From Lepidostoma basale (Eukaryota > Arthropoda > Insecta > Trichoptera > Lepidostomatidae): a stretch of 64,000 nucleotides of DNA. Location: NCBI GenBank assembly GCA_022606425.2, contig JAHDVF020000578.1:310001-374000 (forward strand), given 5' to 3'. This document shows, one piece after another, positions 9,650-19,883 of the stretch. Under the pieces are notes generated by a model. That model was not told the DNA's origin and searched no databases. It was given only the letters and a program-made list of their open reading frames with translations. Within the stretch, counting starts at the first letter, position 1. Every line of letters starts with the position of its first letter. The translations under genes and the position numbers were made by a program.

Positions 9650-10160
9650 ATTGTCCAAACAAAGTGCCGAGAAACTACGAGTGATCCAAAGAGCTATGGA
9701 AAGAGCCATGTTAGGAACAAGCCTAAGAGACAGAGTCAGAAACGATACGGTGAGAGAAAAAACAAAGGTCATTGACATCATCCACCGGGTGGCGACTCTA
9801 AAATGTCAATGGGCAGGTCACGTAGCCAGAAGCTCAGACGAAAAATGGACAAGAAGACTGCTGACTTGGAGACCGTGGACGGCAAAGAGAAGTGCAGGGC
9901 GACAGAAACTACGGTGGAAGGATTATTTGAACAGACACGTTGGAATAACCTGGATGCAGTCTGCACAAGACAGAGTGACATGGAAGCGAATGGAGGAGGC
10001 CTTTGTTCAGGAGTGGACAGGACGCCTAGAGGAAGAAAAATAATAAGAAGAACTCTCTTCATGAAGAAATTTTCTTATACTAAGGAGAGGAGTCTAGAAG
10101 ATATACATACATTATGTAATATAATAGAGTTCTCGCAAGTGACGCGTGTATATGAATAAA
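9650..10160 (+). mobile_element. RTE-like LINE family RTE-4, 3' end
   Basis: The ORF 9651-10043 (130 aa) is a reverse-transcriptase C-terminus: AEKLRVIQRAMERAMLGTSL, CQWAGHVARSSDEKW, TWRPWTAKRSAGRQKLRW and AQDRVTWKRMEEAFVQEW. This block is the characteristic end of endonuclease-reverse transcriptases that are abundant in Lepidoptera, which is part of the reason for the organism call. The ~100-bp 3' flank is repeated at 10980-11095. Confidence 0.85.
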
Positions 10161-10655
10161 TATTACGTTCTTTTTAGAGGTTTATATGTATAGAATTTTT
10201 AAGTAAAAAAAATATAATATCACCTCCCACCTTGTCACAATATCCCATAGTGTACAAGATATTAATCACACGCTCACAGTATAATAAAACTGGAGCAAAA
10301 AAAAACGAATTTCGCAAGAATTATTGCATGGAATATATTTCACACATGAATAAGGAGGGCAGATGTGCCTGACATTCAATTACACCGGCTCCCTAGAAGA
10401 CATTGTTAAATCATGTGACAACCATCTAGCCTCCCCCCACCACCTTCGCACCGCCCTATACCTGTTACCGACATAAAGTGTTTGCCGTAAGCCCTACAAT
10501 AGACTAGACTAAAGGAATTTTAAACGTAAAACATCTATGAGGCCTCACAAAAACGATTCTTTTATAACACTAGACGAGAAGCTTGTTGGAAATTAATACT
10601 TGATTAAACATGTACGTAGATTTTACAGTTGGTAGCAATATGTTTGCTATGATCT
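10161..10655. other. No gene seen
   Basis: AT-rich, with a slightly GC-richer unique block at about 10360-10500. No exon-like ORF is visible. Confidence 0.35.
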
Positions 10656-10940
10656 TGGGTGTATCCGCATATCTTGTTATCTTCTTCGACTGACGTTTTG
10701 GAGAACAGATTTAAAATACTCCGTAACCTCATTGATAGCCCATACCTCTTTGAGTGTTATGGCCTCAATGCACCGGACAGGTATGCTCGCGCTAGAAGAC
10801 ACGATCTGTTGTGCATACCGCATAGCAGAACAAATGTCATGGCGCAGCATACAATGACCCGGGGTATGGTGCTCTTGAATGAGGTGTCAGTCGATGTGAA
10901 CATTTTTCAAATAACCTATGCGTCCTTTAAGGATCATATG
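10640..10940 (+). mobile_element. Jockey/CR1-group LINE, C-terminal fragment
   Basis: The frame 10659-10940 reads RFKILRNLIDSPYLFECYGL, RYARARRHDLLCIPHSRTNV and VLLNEVSVDVNIFQITYASF. It matches in layout the minus-strand copies at 27275 and 52497. The fragment is followed without a tail by a duplicated RTE-4 end, so this is a composite junction. Confidence 0.65.
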
Positions 10941-11095
10941 CACAAGACAGAGTGACATGGAAGCGAATGGAGGAGGCCTTTGTTCAGGAATGGACGGGAA
11001 TAGCCTGAGGAAGTAGAAGAAGAAGAAGAACTGTCCTCACGAAGAAAGTTTCTTATACTAAGGAGAGGAATCTAGAAGATATACACACATGATCA
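10941..11095 (+). repeat. Second copy of the RTE-4 3' end
   Basis: Near-identical to 9966-10115 (cacaagacagagtgacatgg, aggcctttgttcagga, cttatactaaggagaggaat). Either a separate 5'-truncated insertion or a local duplication. Confidence 0.75.
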
Positions 11096-11224
11096 TATAG
11101 GTACATACCACAATTGCAGATATATGTGTTTTTTATTTTAACATGTATGTCTGTGTTATTTTTATAAATGTAAAATGTATACAGTAATTGGGTTCTAAAG
11201 ACCTCTTGTATACAATAATAAAAA

Positions 11225-11675
11225 AATAAAAAAAAACATTGCAATTTCCGTATATGTATCTAGTTATCTTCTTAGGATGACGTTTTAGAGATCATTGCGA
11301 TTTCCATGTATCTGTTATCTTCTTCGACTGGCGTTTTGGCGATTATTGCAAATTCCGTATATCTTGTTATCTTCTTCGTCTGAAGATTTGGAAATCGTTG
11401 AAGCGTCCGTAAATCTTGTTATCTTCTTCGACTGACGTTTTGGAGATCATTGCAATTTCCGTATATCTTGTTATCTTCTTCGACTGACGTTTTGGAGATC
11501 ATTGCAATTTCCGTATATCTTGTTATCTTCTTCGACTGACGTTTTGGAGATCATTGCAATTTCCGTATATCTTGTTATCTTCTTCGACTGACGGTTTGGA
11601 GATCGTTGCAATTTCCGTATATCTTGTTATCTTCTTCAACTGACGGTTTGGAGATCGTTGCAATTTCCGTATTTA
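11225..11675. repeat. 52-bp minisatellite
   Basis: About 8.5 tandem units of period 52 bp; gtatatcttg recurs at 11461 and 11513. Each unit contains ttgttatcttcttcgactga, cgttttggagatcattgcaa and tttccgtatatc. Outer units are more diverged and inner ones almost identical, as expected of unequal exchange. An isolated partial unit occurs at 10662-10705. Confidence 0.92.
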
Positions 11676-11679
11676 AAAC

Positions 11680-12770
11680 CTTTTTAAAACATACCTATTT
11701 CAGATATTTGTTATCCTTCGTATGTGTACAAATCTATAATAAACAATACGATAATATACAAAGTTTGTAATTAAGATTTGTTCAATGAAGTAAAATCCAT
11801 TTTTAATATTCTATATTGATGAAAACGTACGTTCTCTATAAATTTTATTGCGTATGTTTTGCTATTTATTCAATATTCGCCATCACTTTGTGTTGTGGAT
11901 TCACATTTGAGTAATTTTTGAAGGGCATTGTATTTTCACAAACCTTTTTTTACGCTTTTCGCAAAATCAAATACTCTAAGGAAGGACGACTGCATCCGAA
12001 CAGGTCTGTGAAGAGTGCAAAAAGTTAAATGAATTTGTTTAATCTCAAAAGTGAAAAAAATTGTTTTAATCCTTAAAAATAGTCGTTATTAAAGAATTCC
12101 ATAGAAATAACGCCTTAAGTTTTTTAAGAAAGAAGGAAAATAAATGATAGCTGCTTAATTGTATAATTGTATCTGAGTGTATCTGAGTGAGTCGATTGTA
12201 AATTTTCTTTGGATAATATTCCGTTTAATGTTATATGTATGTCTATGTAACTTTTTCGTGTTTATACGAGGGTGCTCAGCTTGCTTATGCGTGATGTTTA
12301 ATTCATCCTCTACCGTGCATCGTCTATCGCCCATCTTCACGATTGGTGGGGGAGCCAGTGAAGGGCTGTGGTCTGGCTGAGTCTCCTGTATCCATATTCA
12401 AACATGTACAGGGGATGCTGTGTAGACATATTATAAATCCGGAGATCTTGGGTAGCTTCCCGCCGCGTCGAGTAAAACTTAGGGTAAATCCAAAGTGCTT
12501 AGAGGTACATATTACATATGGTATATCAAACTATATGGTTCATCAAACTTTATGTAACACTTATAGGGAACTAGAGCACTTTATCTTTTGCTGACCGGTT
12601 TCATTGCAACCTTATATTTCTCGGAGCAGTAGTCAAACTGTTTATACTGATAAATATGAAGTAGTTAAGTAATGCAGTGTTGAAAATAGTACTAATAATC
12701 TTATACTGATATTCCAATTTAGTTTTGAATTACTATTAAATCTCAAATAATTATTTAAATTTCATATGTA
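11680..12770. other. No gene seen
   Basis: AT-rich sequence. The block 12000-12130 (aattccatagaaataacgcc) resembles 15125-15160 and 60380-60420, an unclassified dispersed repeat. The short ORFs here have no recognisable domain. Confidence 0.35.
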
Positions 12771-13165
12771 ACTAACTAACTAACTAACCATCACGCCGTC
12801 TCCCCGAAATGGTAGGCAGAAGGAATGGACTGGCACACTTTTCATTCCTGACACATTTCTCTCGCTTCCTCAACATTCATACATCGTGTCATGCACGCGC
12901 GTCGATTTCTCTTACTCCTCACATGGCGAGTATTTGATTTATTTGAACTGCCACGTTTTCCTCGATCTTCCTCTCTATTTCTAGTTCCATTTACATCGTT
13001 AAAATATAATTTTTTTTAACATTCTTTCTTCATTCATTCTTTCCATGTGTCCAAATCATCTCAACGATCCTTTCATTATTTTGTTCATAACACCATCATT
13101 CGCACCGCATTCACTTCTTATATGTTCATTCGACACTCTATCATACACAGATCACATATCGTACA
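12770..13165 (-). mobile_element. RTE-1 3' fragment
   Basis: Starts at the reversed tail aactaactaactaactaacc and extends to cactctatcatacacagatc. The internal coding sequence is frame-broken. Confidence 0.8.
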
Positions 13166-13279
13166 CATATCACATACATATTTTATATGAAATCGTCACG
13201 AAATCTGTTATTCCAGTCGATTTTAGCATTGTGAGGTATCTTGATGATGTCAACTTCGCTTGGCGAAAAACTGTGACGA

Positions 13280-13375
13280 CAATAAAATATTAAATGTCGG
13301 TCACGTAAGGAGCCGGAGAAATTGACGTGCGTGTATGACACAATGTATGAATGTAGAGGAATCGAGAGTTATTGT
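13280..13375 (+). mobile_element. RTE-1 small fragment
   Basis: Contains aatgtcggtcacgtaaggag and gtatgacacaatgtatgaat. Truncated at both ends and abutting an RTE-2 piece. Confidence 0.6.
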
Positions 13376-13670
13376 ATACTTATAAAGATATTATGAAAGC
13401 ATCGTTGCAATGATTTGGGACATATGGAATACATGGATGAAGAAATAATTGTTGAAAAAGTATACGTTAGCCATGTAAATGGAGTACAGAGTCGGGAATA
13501 CCGATGAAAATATAGCATGATGAAATTAATCGGCCATATTAGAAGTCGGAAGAATCGACGTGGTGTATGATTCGCTGTACGAATGTGGAGGTAGAGAGCT
13601 AGAGAGATGTGTGAGTCTCTGGCTTCCCTTCCGGGGAAATGGCGTGATGGTTTGTAGTTGTTGTAGATAA
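13376..13670 (+). mobile_element. RTE-2 3' fragment
   Basis: Plus-strand, frame-broken (tttgggacatatggaataca, aagtatacgttagccatgta), ending ggcgtgatggtttgtagttgttg. The TTG-type tail identifies RTE-2. Confidence 0.65.
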
Positions 13671-13994
13671 GCAGTTGTCAGATATTTGAAACATGGGAAT
13701 AATATAAAATATTTTATTCGACTAATTCTGATTTTGAAAATTTGGTTTGGTTCATTTGGTGCTCCCGTGAATTTGGAGAAATTACGTGTATAAGTGAATT
13801 GTTTTGGTCAATTTGATTGTTGCCGCACTTTATAATAGTTAATTGTGAGACGTTATACGTTTTTACTGTTTTGATGTCAAAATTATGCAAGTTTTTTCGT
13901 TTATATAAAGAATTTTGACAGGTGTAAAAATATATTTTTCATTTGTTCCAATGACAATTTGAATAATTTCTTCAATATTCTTTTAAAGTTCTTG

Positions 13995-14532
13995 CTGGTG
14001 TTGGTTGGTTTTAAGTGCCTAATTACTGCCAAATAAAAAAAGTGGATACGTGGAACATTAATTAAATCATATAACAGCTAATTTAAAAACGGTGGATACG
14101 TGTAACATAAATTAAATAAACACAAAAGTCCGGATCGTCCATGTCAACATGTGCAACATCGGAAAAACATTATGTGTTATTACATTATGTGCTAAATTTA
14201 AAAAACGGTGGATTCGTGGAACATAAATTAAATAGACAAATGTGCACCATCTAAAAATAACATTTTGTATTAAATTATTTTTATTTTGTTATTTTATTTT
14301 ATATCATTGTATTTTATATTATTTGTTTTAGATTTATTTTGTGGATGTTGGAAGATCGAAGTGTGCGCGGGAGATGCCTATTGGTGGCGATGAGGTTCGC
14401 AACCCATCACACCGCGTCTCCCGTGGGGCGAAAAGAGAAGGATGGAGTGCCGCATCAGTAAAAGTGTGATAGTCCATTCTTTCTGCCTACCCTTTCGGGG
14501 AGACGGCGTGATGGTTAGTTAGTTAGTTAGTT
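13995..14532 (+). mobile_element. SINE-T, long copy
   Basis: Begins near ggttttaagtgcctaattac and ends gacggcgtgatggttagttagttag. A leading segment related to acggtggatacgtggaacat occurs three times (14040, 14090 and 14205), so the copy is internally expanded relative to the 356-bp copy at 45489. The conserved core is ggtggcgatgaggttcgcaa, then ccgcgtctcccgtgggg. The 3' ~60 bp match RTE-1. Confidence 0.8.
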
Positions 14533-15040
14533 ATTAGTTAGTTATTTTATTAGAGAGAAGTATTCGAGAACTTTATCACTTTGCATATACATTTCGAAAT
14601 TCATATCCAATTGATTTTATTAGATTTACACTCGATTATTCCTTTTCCCGATTGTCCGCCGCACCCGTTTAACCGGTAAACTTTTCTCAGCGAAGTTCTA
14701 TTATGGAGACGCTGAATAATTCATCCTTTTCCGTCTGTCGCGAGATGACCAGAATAGCAAAGAGTACAAGCGTTGTTTGTCGAAAAGTATCCACGGATGA
14801 TAAAAAAACAAAAAAAAAAACTCTAGGAAATTTTCTCCTTTTTATAAACGGTTTTACATTTTTTTCCTTTTAAAAATGAGTGTTAGACTTCGAAACTATT
14901 ACATGAATCTAAATATTTATATTTTTAATGCATAAAGTACTCCATAGTTCGATTTTCTTTTATGTGTGTGAGAAAGTGTATGAATTAAACAAAGTTTATT
15001 GTAATTTAATGTAGATGACACCATGACTTAAAAAACTAAA
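14533..15040. other. No gene seen
   Basis: AT-rich intron sequence with a short unique, GC-richer stretch at 14655-14790. Nothing recognisable. Confidence 0.35.
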
Positions 15041-15044
15041 AATA

Positions 15045-15165
15045 AATCGATTTTTCTGAATTAACATTGTTTTTTCCACTTTTTCAAAAGTGGAAAAAAC
15101 AGTGTTTTAATTCATAAAAATTCGTCATTATGGAATTTCACAGTGTTAACGCCTTAAGTTTATCT
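15045..15165. repeat. Imperfect hairpin repeat
   Basis: Arms around 15083 (ttttttccacttttt against aaaagtggaaaaaa), extended by gaattaaca and gttttaattc. The downstream aatttcacagtgttaacgcc recurs near 12090 and 60395. Confidence 0.6.
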
Positions 15166-15548
15166 AAAATTAAAAATAAATCTCTAAAACATTTTGATTG
15201 TGGTTAAACATACGAATTTTTATAAATTTAATACTCCATGCTTACAAAGCTTTCGATTAAAAACCAAAGTTTTCGATTTTTTATTACTAATAAACTTATA
15301 TGTATCTAAGTGTTGTAGTTCATTTTAGAATAACGTGTGATTATTTCTGACTTCACTCCAGCAAAACTATGAATATGTTTGAAATACAAAATTTGATAAA
15401 TATGTTTAAGCCTGGGAACACTAAGATCACATTTTAAATCCTGTCGCTAATATTCTAATATAAGTTGATGTTAAATATAATTAAGAAAGCCACACACAGT
15501 TGAAGAATCCAGATTAAATCTAAATATTTTCATTGTTTAGGAGTATTT

Positions 15549-15765
15549 ATTGTTTCTTGAACAATGATGTAAAACTCCATATTAAATAATTAATACGAAT
15601 GAAAAAGTCAGTTTTCTAGAAGTTTTATTATATTTTATGGCAATGACATGTTTCGCCCTTCTAAGGCATTATCAAATGTCACATATTTGATAAAGCCTGA
15701 GAAGAGCGATACATGTCATTCCCATAAAATATAATAAAACTCCTAGATTCGTAATAATTATTGTT
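15549..15765. repeat. Fold-back element of the hammerhead-like family
   Basis: Left arm: tgtttcttgaacaatgatgt, aaaactccatattaaataat, gaagttttattatattttat, then catgtttcgcccttctaagg. The sequence is mirrored around 15681 (ttatcaaat / atttgataa). The minus-strand core reads TTGATAA-hairpin-GAAACATGTC; two positions of the consensus CUGANGA box are changed. Confidence 0.75.
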
Positions 15766-15769
15766 TAGG

Positions 15770-16035
15770 AGGTTTGTAAGAATGCCTTGTAAGTGAGATT
15801 GAAAGAAACGCAGGTTTTTAATACTAAAGACAAATTCATCGCGCGGGCGTTTGCGTGCGTTCTTGGTGACGATCGGCAAAGGAGATAATTGTACGAGGAT
15901 TTGTCCGCTTAAATAGCGATCAATATGAAACGAATATTAAAGAAAAATCCATTGTTTTGGCTGAAACACTATGGTACTTTAACATGATAAACTGTTGAAT
16001 AAAAAAAAAACTTTGTTTTATGTATCACATTTTTT
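15770..16035. other. No gene seen
   Basis: AT-rich. The open stretch 15679-15879 on the minus strand overlaps the fold-back element and has no recognisable domain. Confidence 0.35.
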
Positions 16036-16041
16036 TATTAT

Positions 16042-16086
16042 ACGCGACAGCTCTTTCGTCAACCTATGTTGGACATCATCAGGTGT
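16042..16086 (-). ncRNA. Hammerhead-ribozyme-like motif
   Basis: Read on the minus strand: stem I ACAC (16086-16083), CUGAUGA (16082-16076), one unpaired U, stem II GUCCAAC-AUA-GGUUGAC, GAAA (16057-16054), a minimal helix III around AGCU, GUC with the predicted cut after 16046, then GCGU pairing 3 of 4 with stem I. The box CUGAUGA is the exact hammerhead consensus. The extra U after A9 and a G in place of C after GAAA argue against full activity. Hammerheads are known at the ends of Penelope-like elements. Confidence 0.6.
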
Positions 16087-16099
16087 TACAATAATTTTT

Positions 16100-16680
16100 C
16101 GTGATTTTTCGAACCTTTATGTGCATTTATCCTTATGTCAATTTGAATAATTTATTTGATATAGTTTTGAAGTTCTTGCTTAAGTAGATTACATTAATAA
16201 GAAAGGTGACAAAAGTTGAAGGTAGTATTATTATTTTTTTGCTGGATTGTATAGGGGAAAAGTTTTTAATGTACTATATATAATACTAATGGGGAATAAG
16301 CTGGAATTTAGTTATTTAGAACTTTCAATTTAAATTTCTTTGTCTTTAAAATTTCAAAATTATTTGCTATGTGCAAAAAAATGTGTTTTTGGTTTTAAAA
16401 TGATGGTCAAAATTCACACAATGATTCGGCATTTCCGAAAAGATGTTTCTGTTTTTTTAGGAAAATGTATGTTCATATAACCTCTACAAAAATTATAACC
16501 TCTTTAAATATTAAAAAATCTTCGGATATTAAAGAGTGCGCGCTGGTTTGATTAGGTTTGTCTTTACAAAAAACCTAGATATTCGCTTATGTTTTGTTTC
16601 TTTTTAAATAGAAAATTAATTACCAGTAGTGGGGTACTTTTGGATTGACTAAATGAAAGAACACTTAAAATTTGACTCAC
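16100..16680. other. Intron of the Dscam2-like gene, no other feature
   Basis: AT-rich sequence downstream of the Ig8b exon. No further Ig or fibronectin exon can be read anywhere from 1 to 16680 on the minus strand, so the next intron is at least 16.7 kb. Confidence 0.5.
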
Positions 16681-16854
16681 CATTGACTTTGAGGAAGATG
16701 AGCTTGCTGACTCCGCTGCCAATGTTGTTTCTTGCTTCGCACAAGTAGTGACTCTCACTGTCTTTACTGATTCTTGAGAAAACCAACGAACCATTTGGAT
16801 ATAAGGCAACGTTTGGCTCGAAGAGAAACTCTTTATATTCTCCAGGAGTGTCGC
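16681..16854 (-). CDS. Dscam2: Dscam2-like exon: second half of Ig8
   Basis: 174-bp exon preceded by tttcag and followed by the donor gtgag, phase 1 at both ends. It translates to DTPGEYKEFLFEPNVALYPN followed by GSLVFSRIS and DSESHYLCEARNNIGSGVSK, i.e. strands C' to G of an Ig domain with the Y-x-C motif. The GDTPGEYK and NNIGSGVSK signatures are those of Dscam Ig8. Dscam proteins are homophilic adhesion and guidance receptors on neuronal membranes, and this domain is extracellular. An overlapping open frame (16863-16564) is a shadow of this exon. Confidence 0.92.
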
Positions 16855-17324
16855 CTGAAACAAAAAATACTCAAATTATTACCCGTTTCGTTTTGTTCTT
16901 AGTCTTGGTATGGCTCATACAGATATCTTTTGATACAAGGAAAAGATCTCTCAATTTTGTGTAGGCCAGAAAATTCGTGGAAGACGTGATGACCTTATAC
17001 AACCAACAACGAAGATAGTTCTTCTTCGCTAGTTTCAATCCAAGGGATCGGTTTGCAGCAAGATTTAACAGTATTGGCATGCCACTTGGGTATTAAATGT
17101 AGGGATGTGCGATCCGTTCACGAGTTAACTCAAAGAGTCGACTCACTTTGGTGAGCGAGTGAGCGATGATTCATAAAAAATGAGCGGCAGCTCATTGATC
17201 CGCTGGGTGAATAGTAAATTATTGCAAAAGAGTCGACACTTTTTAGTGAGCTTTTTAAGAGATCTGAGCTGAATGGTTCCTGAAAGTGAGCTGACTCTTC
17301 GTAATAATTCATGGTTCACCATTT

Positions 17325-17600
17325 TGATACGAGGTAAAAAAAAACGGTCGCCGCTGATTTAAAGTTGGAAAATTAGGGGACGGAAATCGTTGGCGACCTT
17401 TTTTATTTAGCTCATTGACTAAATAAAATGAAATTTCTTGGTGACCTTTTTTTTAGCTCATCTAGGTAATTTTTTTAGCCGACGAGAGAAAAAAAAAAGG
17501 TCACCAATAATTTTTTTCGGTCACTTTTGCAACTTTGAAGTTCGGTGACCGGTTGTTTTTTTTTTAGGTCAATCGCGACATTTTTTTTTAGCTCGTATCA
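17325..17600. mobile_element. Small MITE-like element in the Ig8 intron
   Basis: Ends TGATACGAGGTAAAAAAAAA (from 17325) and, reversed from 17600, TGATACGAGCTAAAAAAAAA form inverted repeats. The interior is made of ggtcacc/ggtgacc and agctca motifs separated by A or T runs. No coding capacity, and a target duplication is not clear. Confidence 0.6.
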
Positions 17601-17703
17601 GAAATTCATTTTTACTTGAAGATAGTTATTGTGTAATGAAGATAGTTATTGTGAATTTTATTCTTGAAGATAGTTATTGTGTAAGAATTTGTTATCGTCT
17701 TAC

Positions 17704-17823
17704 CAACAGCTTTTCTCCAGGTGATTGTTGGATCCGGATGTCCCGACGCTCCACAATGGAGAGCTAAATCCTGTCCTGCAGCAGCGCTTGCGTCTGTTGG
17801 TTCTACTGTCCATCTAGGAGCCA
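17704..17823 (-). CDS. Dscam2: Dscam2-like exon: first half of Ig8
   Basis: 120-bp exon between the acceptor tttttag and the donor gtaaga, phase 1 in and out. It reads VAPRWTVEPTDASAAAGQDL, then ALHCGASGHPDPTITWRKAV: strands A to C with the first disulphide cysteine and the core tryptophan. It joins in frame to 16854 (codon G|GC). The 849-bp intron between the two halves of Ig8 holds a MITE. Confidence 0.92.
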
Positions 17824-18159
17824 CTAAAAAACAGTCATTGTTTAAATCTTCAATCTATATGATCTCATTCACTTCATTGATGATGAATTGTGAGCTACAG
17901 GAGTATCCGGTTATTAATGGAAATCCACAAGCTTCCAAAAGGAACAGTTGTTATAAGAAGTTCATACTTTAAGAAACTTATTCTTTTTGTCCTGCCATAC
18001 CACACAGTTAAAAGGGCCTCTAGGATCCTCCTACACACGACTATATCATGCGGCTAAAACCTGACGTCACTTTTATGACATCTGTCTCCTTAAAACCGTC
18101 CTTTGAGATTTTAGAACATGTTTTACGTAAAATAGTCAGTAAGTATAATGCATGGTTTT

Positions 18160-18370
18160 TAAATAAATTTGTGAGCTCTGAAAATATGATATTAAAATAC
18201 ATCATTTGTCTCTTTTTTATATAGTTTGTATATACGAGTACAACAATATTAAAATTACATATCAGACAAGTTTTAATAGTGTTGTATATACAAACTAAAG
18301 AAAAATACAAATAAAACATCTACAACACAAAGTATGGCGAACATAGAAGAAATTAAAATATTTATAAAAA
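18160..18370. repeat. Fragment of a Penelope-associated terminal repeat
   Basis: Contains catctacaacacaaagtatggcgaacatagaagaaa and ttgtatatacaaactaaag, the outer sequence of the inverted-repeat element at 43450-44040. The ribozyme-like core region is deleted (only atatcagacaag remains). Confidence 0.6.
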
Positions 18371-18564
18371 TATTTATTTGTTAAATTCATGGTTTTCCAG
18401 GCTTGAAAGAAGAGTTTTAAATTTTGGATGTGTCCAATCTCTTCATAATCAATATTTGCCCTATAATCTTAGATTTCAAATTACATATTTAAAATTAATA
18501 GCCAATTGTGACTTCTATTCACTCCCCATTATAGTTTTTTTAGACACTTTAAAATAATTCTTAC

Positions 18565-18894
18565 CGTTTACTGTCAGTGGAACTGTAAACTTTTCAGTTC
18601 CGGCCACGTTACTAGCGACACAGGTATAGTTCCCGCTGTGGGCTGACGTGATCTGCTCTATTACGAGTCGCGTGGAGAACTCATCCAGCCTGTTGGCTGT
18701 GGCAGGGGGCTGTGGTGGATGCAACGGAGGGCCCTGCGGAGGATGCTGTGGACCTGTGTGCAAGGGGGCGCCGTCCTTCTCCCAGCGGAAAGTCACTGGC
18801 AGGTCACCCTCCATGATCTGACAGGATATGGCTGCTCGCATGCCTTCACGTAGGAGGTTGGTCATGGCCTGGATCGGCATTATTTTAGGGGGTA
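18565..18894 (-). CDS. Dscam2: Dscam2-like exon: complete Ig7 with proline-rich insert
   Basis: 330-bp exon, acceptor attattccag, donor gtaagaatt, phase 1 both ends. It reads VPPKIMPIQAMTNLLREGMR, AAISCQIMEGDLPVTFRWEK and HSGNYTCVASNVAGTEKF: a whole Ig domain. The IMPIQAMTNLLREG signature is the reason for choosing Dscam2 over the other paralogues. Between strands C' and E lies a proline-rich stretch (GPQHPPQGPPLHPPQPP) that I do not expect in this domain. In flies and bees Ig7 of Dscam2 has two mutually exclusive exons; only this one is visible here. Confidence 0.93.
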
Positions 18895-18935
18895 CTGGAA
18901 ATAATAAAGTTTTATTAGAGACATAGGATTTGTAT

Positions 18936-19285
18936 GGGGTGTTTTTTTAGAGGTTTGGTTTTTAAACTGACAAAATTGTTTCTAAAGACTGTCAATTGAC
19001 AATTGATAGTCGATTTGTAGTCAATACGTTTTGCCATTTTACCCAGGTGCTCAATAAAGGTGTCAAAAATTGGACTTAATTCGCTTTGCGCTCCTTTATG
19101 TAACAATGTGTATAATGGTGTTTTTTTATAGATATACAAATTAAAAATAATAAAAAACACATTAAACTAATGTAAATGTCTATGATATTGGTTTTATCTA
19201 ATAGATAATTTTATGCCATTATTTTTTAAATATGATTTTGGGCAAACGAGAGCCACGGCTAGCTCGAATATTCATTTCTATCTCC
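18936..19285. mobile_element. Two opposed end fragments of a Tc1/mariner-related MITE
   Basis: 18938-19060 (ggtgtttttttagaggt, tttgtagtcaatacgttttg) matches the left end of the element at 51010-51502. 19118-19275 (ggtgtttttttatagatata, agagccacggctagctcgaa) is its right end in reverse. The two ends lie head to tail in opposite senses with the middle lost. Confidence 0.65.
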
Positions 19286-19289
19286 ATTT

Positions 19290-19883
19290 ATTATCTGTGA
19301 GGTAAATATTATAGATGTATTATCGTAGTAATTTATACTTAACTTTTAAAAACTTAAATTTGAATATAATTTTAACTTGTCGTGATTTGTTATTTGTTCG
19401 ATTGTTTAGTTTAGTTAGTTTTAAGTAATTTTATGTATATTTTTTTACAAACTACGATAAGTATATTTACTGGTTATAATAATATTTAAAATAATTCATG
19501 TCATAAATAGTGGGGTATCGATAATGAGAGTCCTCTCACGAAACTCCCATATGAAATAGTATGAATAGAAAAAGTCCAACTCTCTGGCGTTCTTAAGTAA
19601 TTTCTTAGACCCCGCGACCAGGTAATGTCACCACGTGACGTGGACGAATGGCAAATTTCCAGATTCATAAAACTGGATTCACTAGGTTAAGGGAAGACAA
19701 CATAATTAAAAATCTGTCAAAGGGAAACTTCTCTGGATATTATTCCCCTGGTCATCTGATTTAATTTAACAAACCTAGAACCACGTATTCTCTGATTGTC
19801 AGATTTTACAAATGGTTATTAATTGTTCATGACTTTTGTAAAAATATGTTCAACCATTTTAAAAATATTATCTGTAGTCTTAC
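19290..19883. other. Intron sequence, no feature
   Basis: AT-rich, with a somewhat GC-richer unique part at 19500-19790. I looked here for an alternative Ig7 exon on the minus strand and found none. Confidence 0.4.

Noticed and set aside
11225..11675. Array resembling a CRISPR
   Set aside because: The whole 52-bp unit repeats with no unique spacers, and this is animal DNA; it is a minisatellite.
1..16680. Dscam2 Ig9 or fibronectin exons downstream
   Set aside because: No frame with the expected motifs and splice borders is visible; these exons are presumably beyond the window.
16564..16863. 99-codon minus-strand ORF as a separate protein
   Set aside because: It overlaps the Ig8b exon in another frame; the Dscam2 frame with splice sites at 16854 and 16681 explains the sequence.
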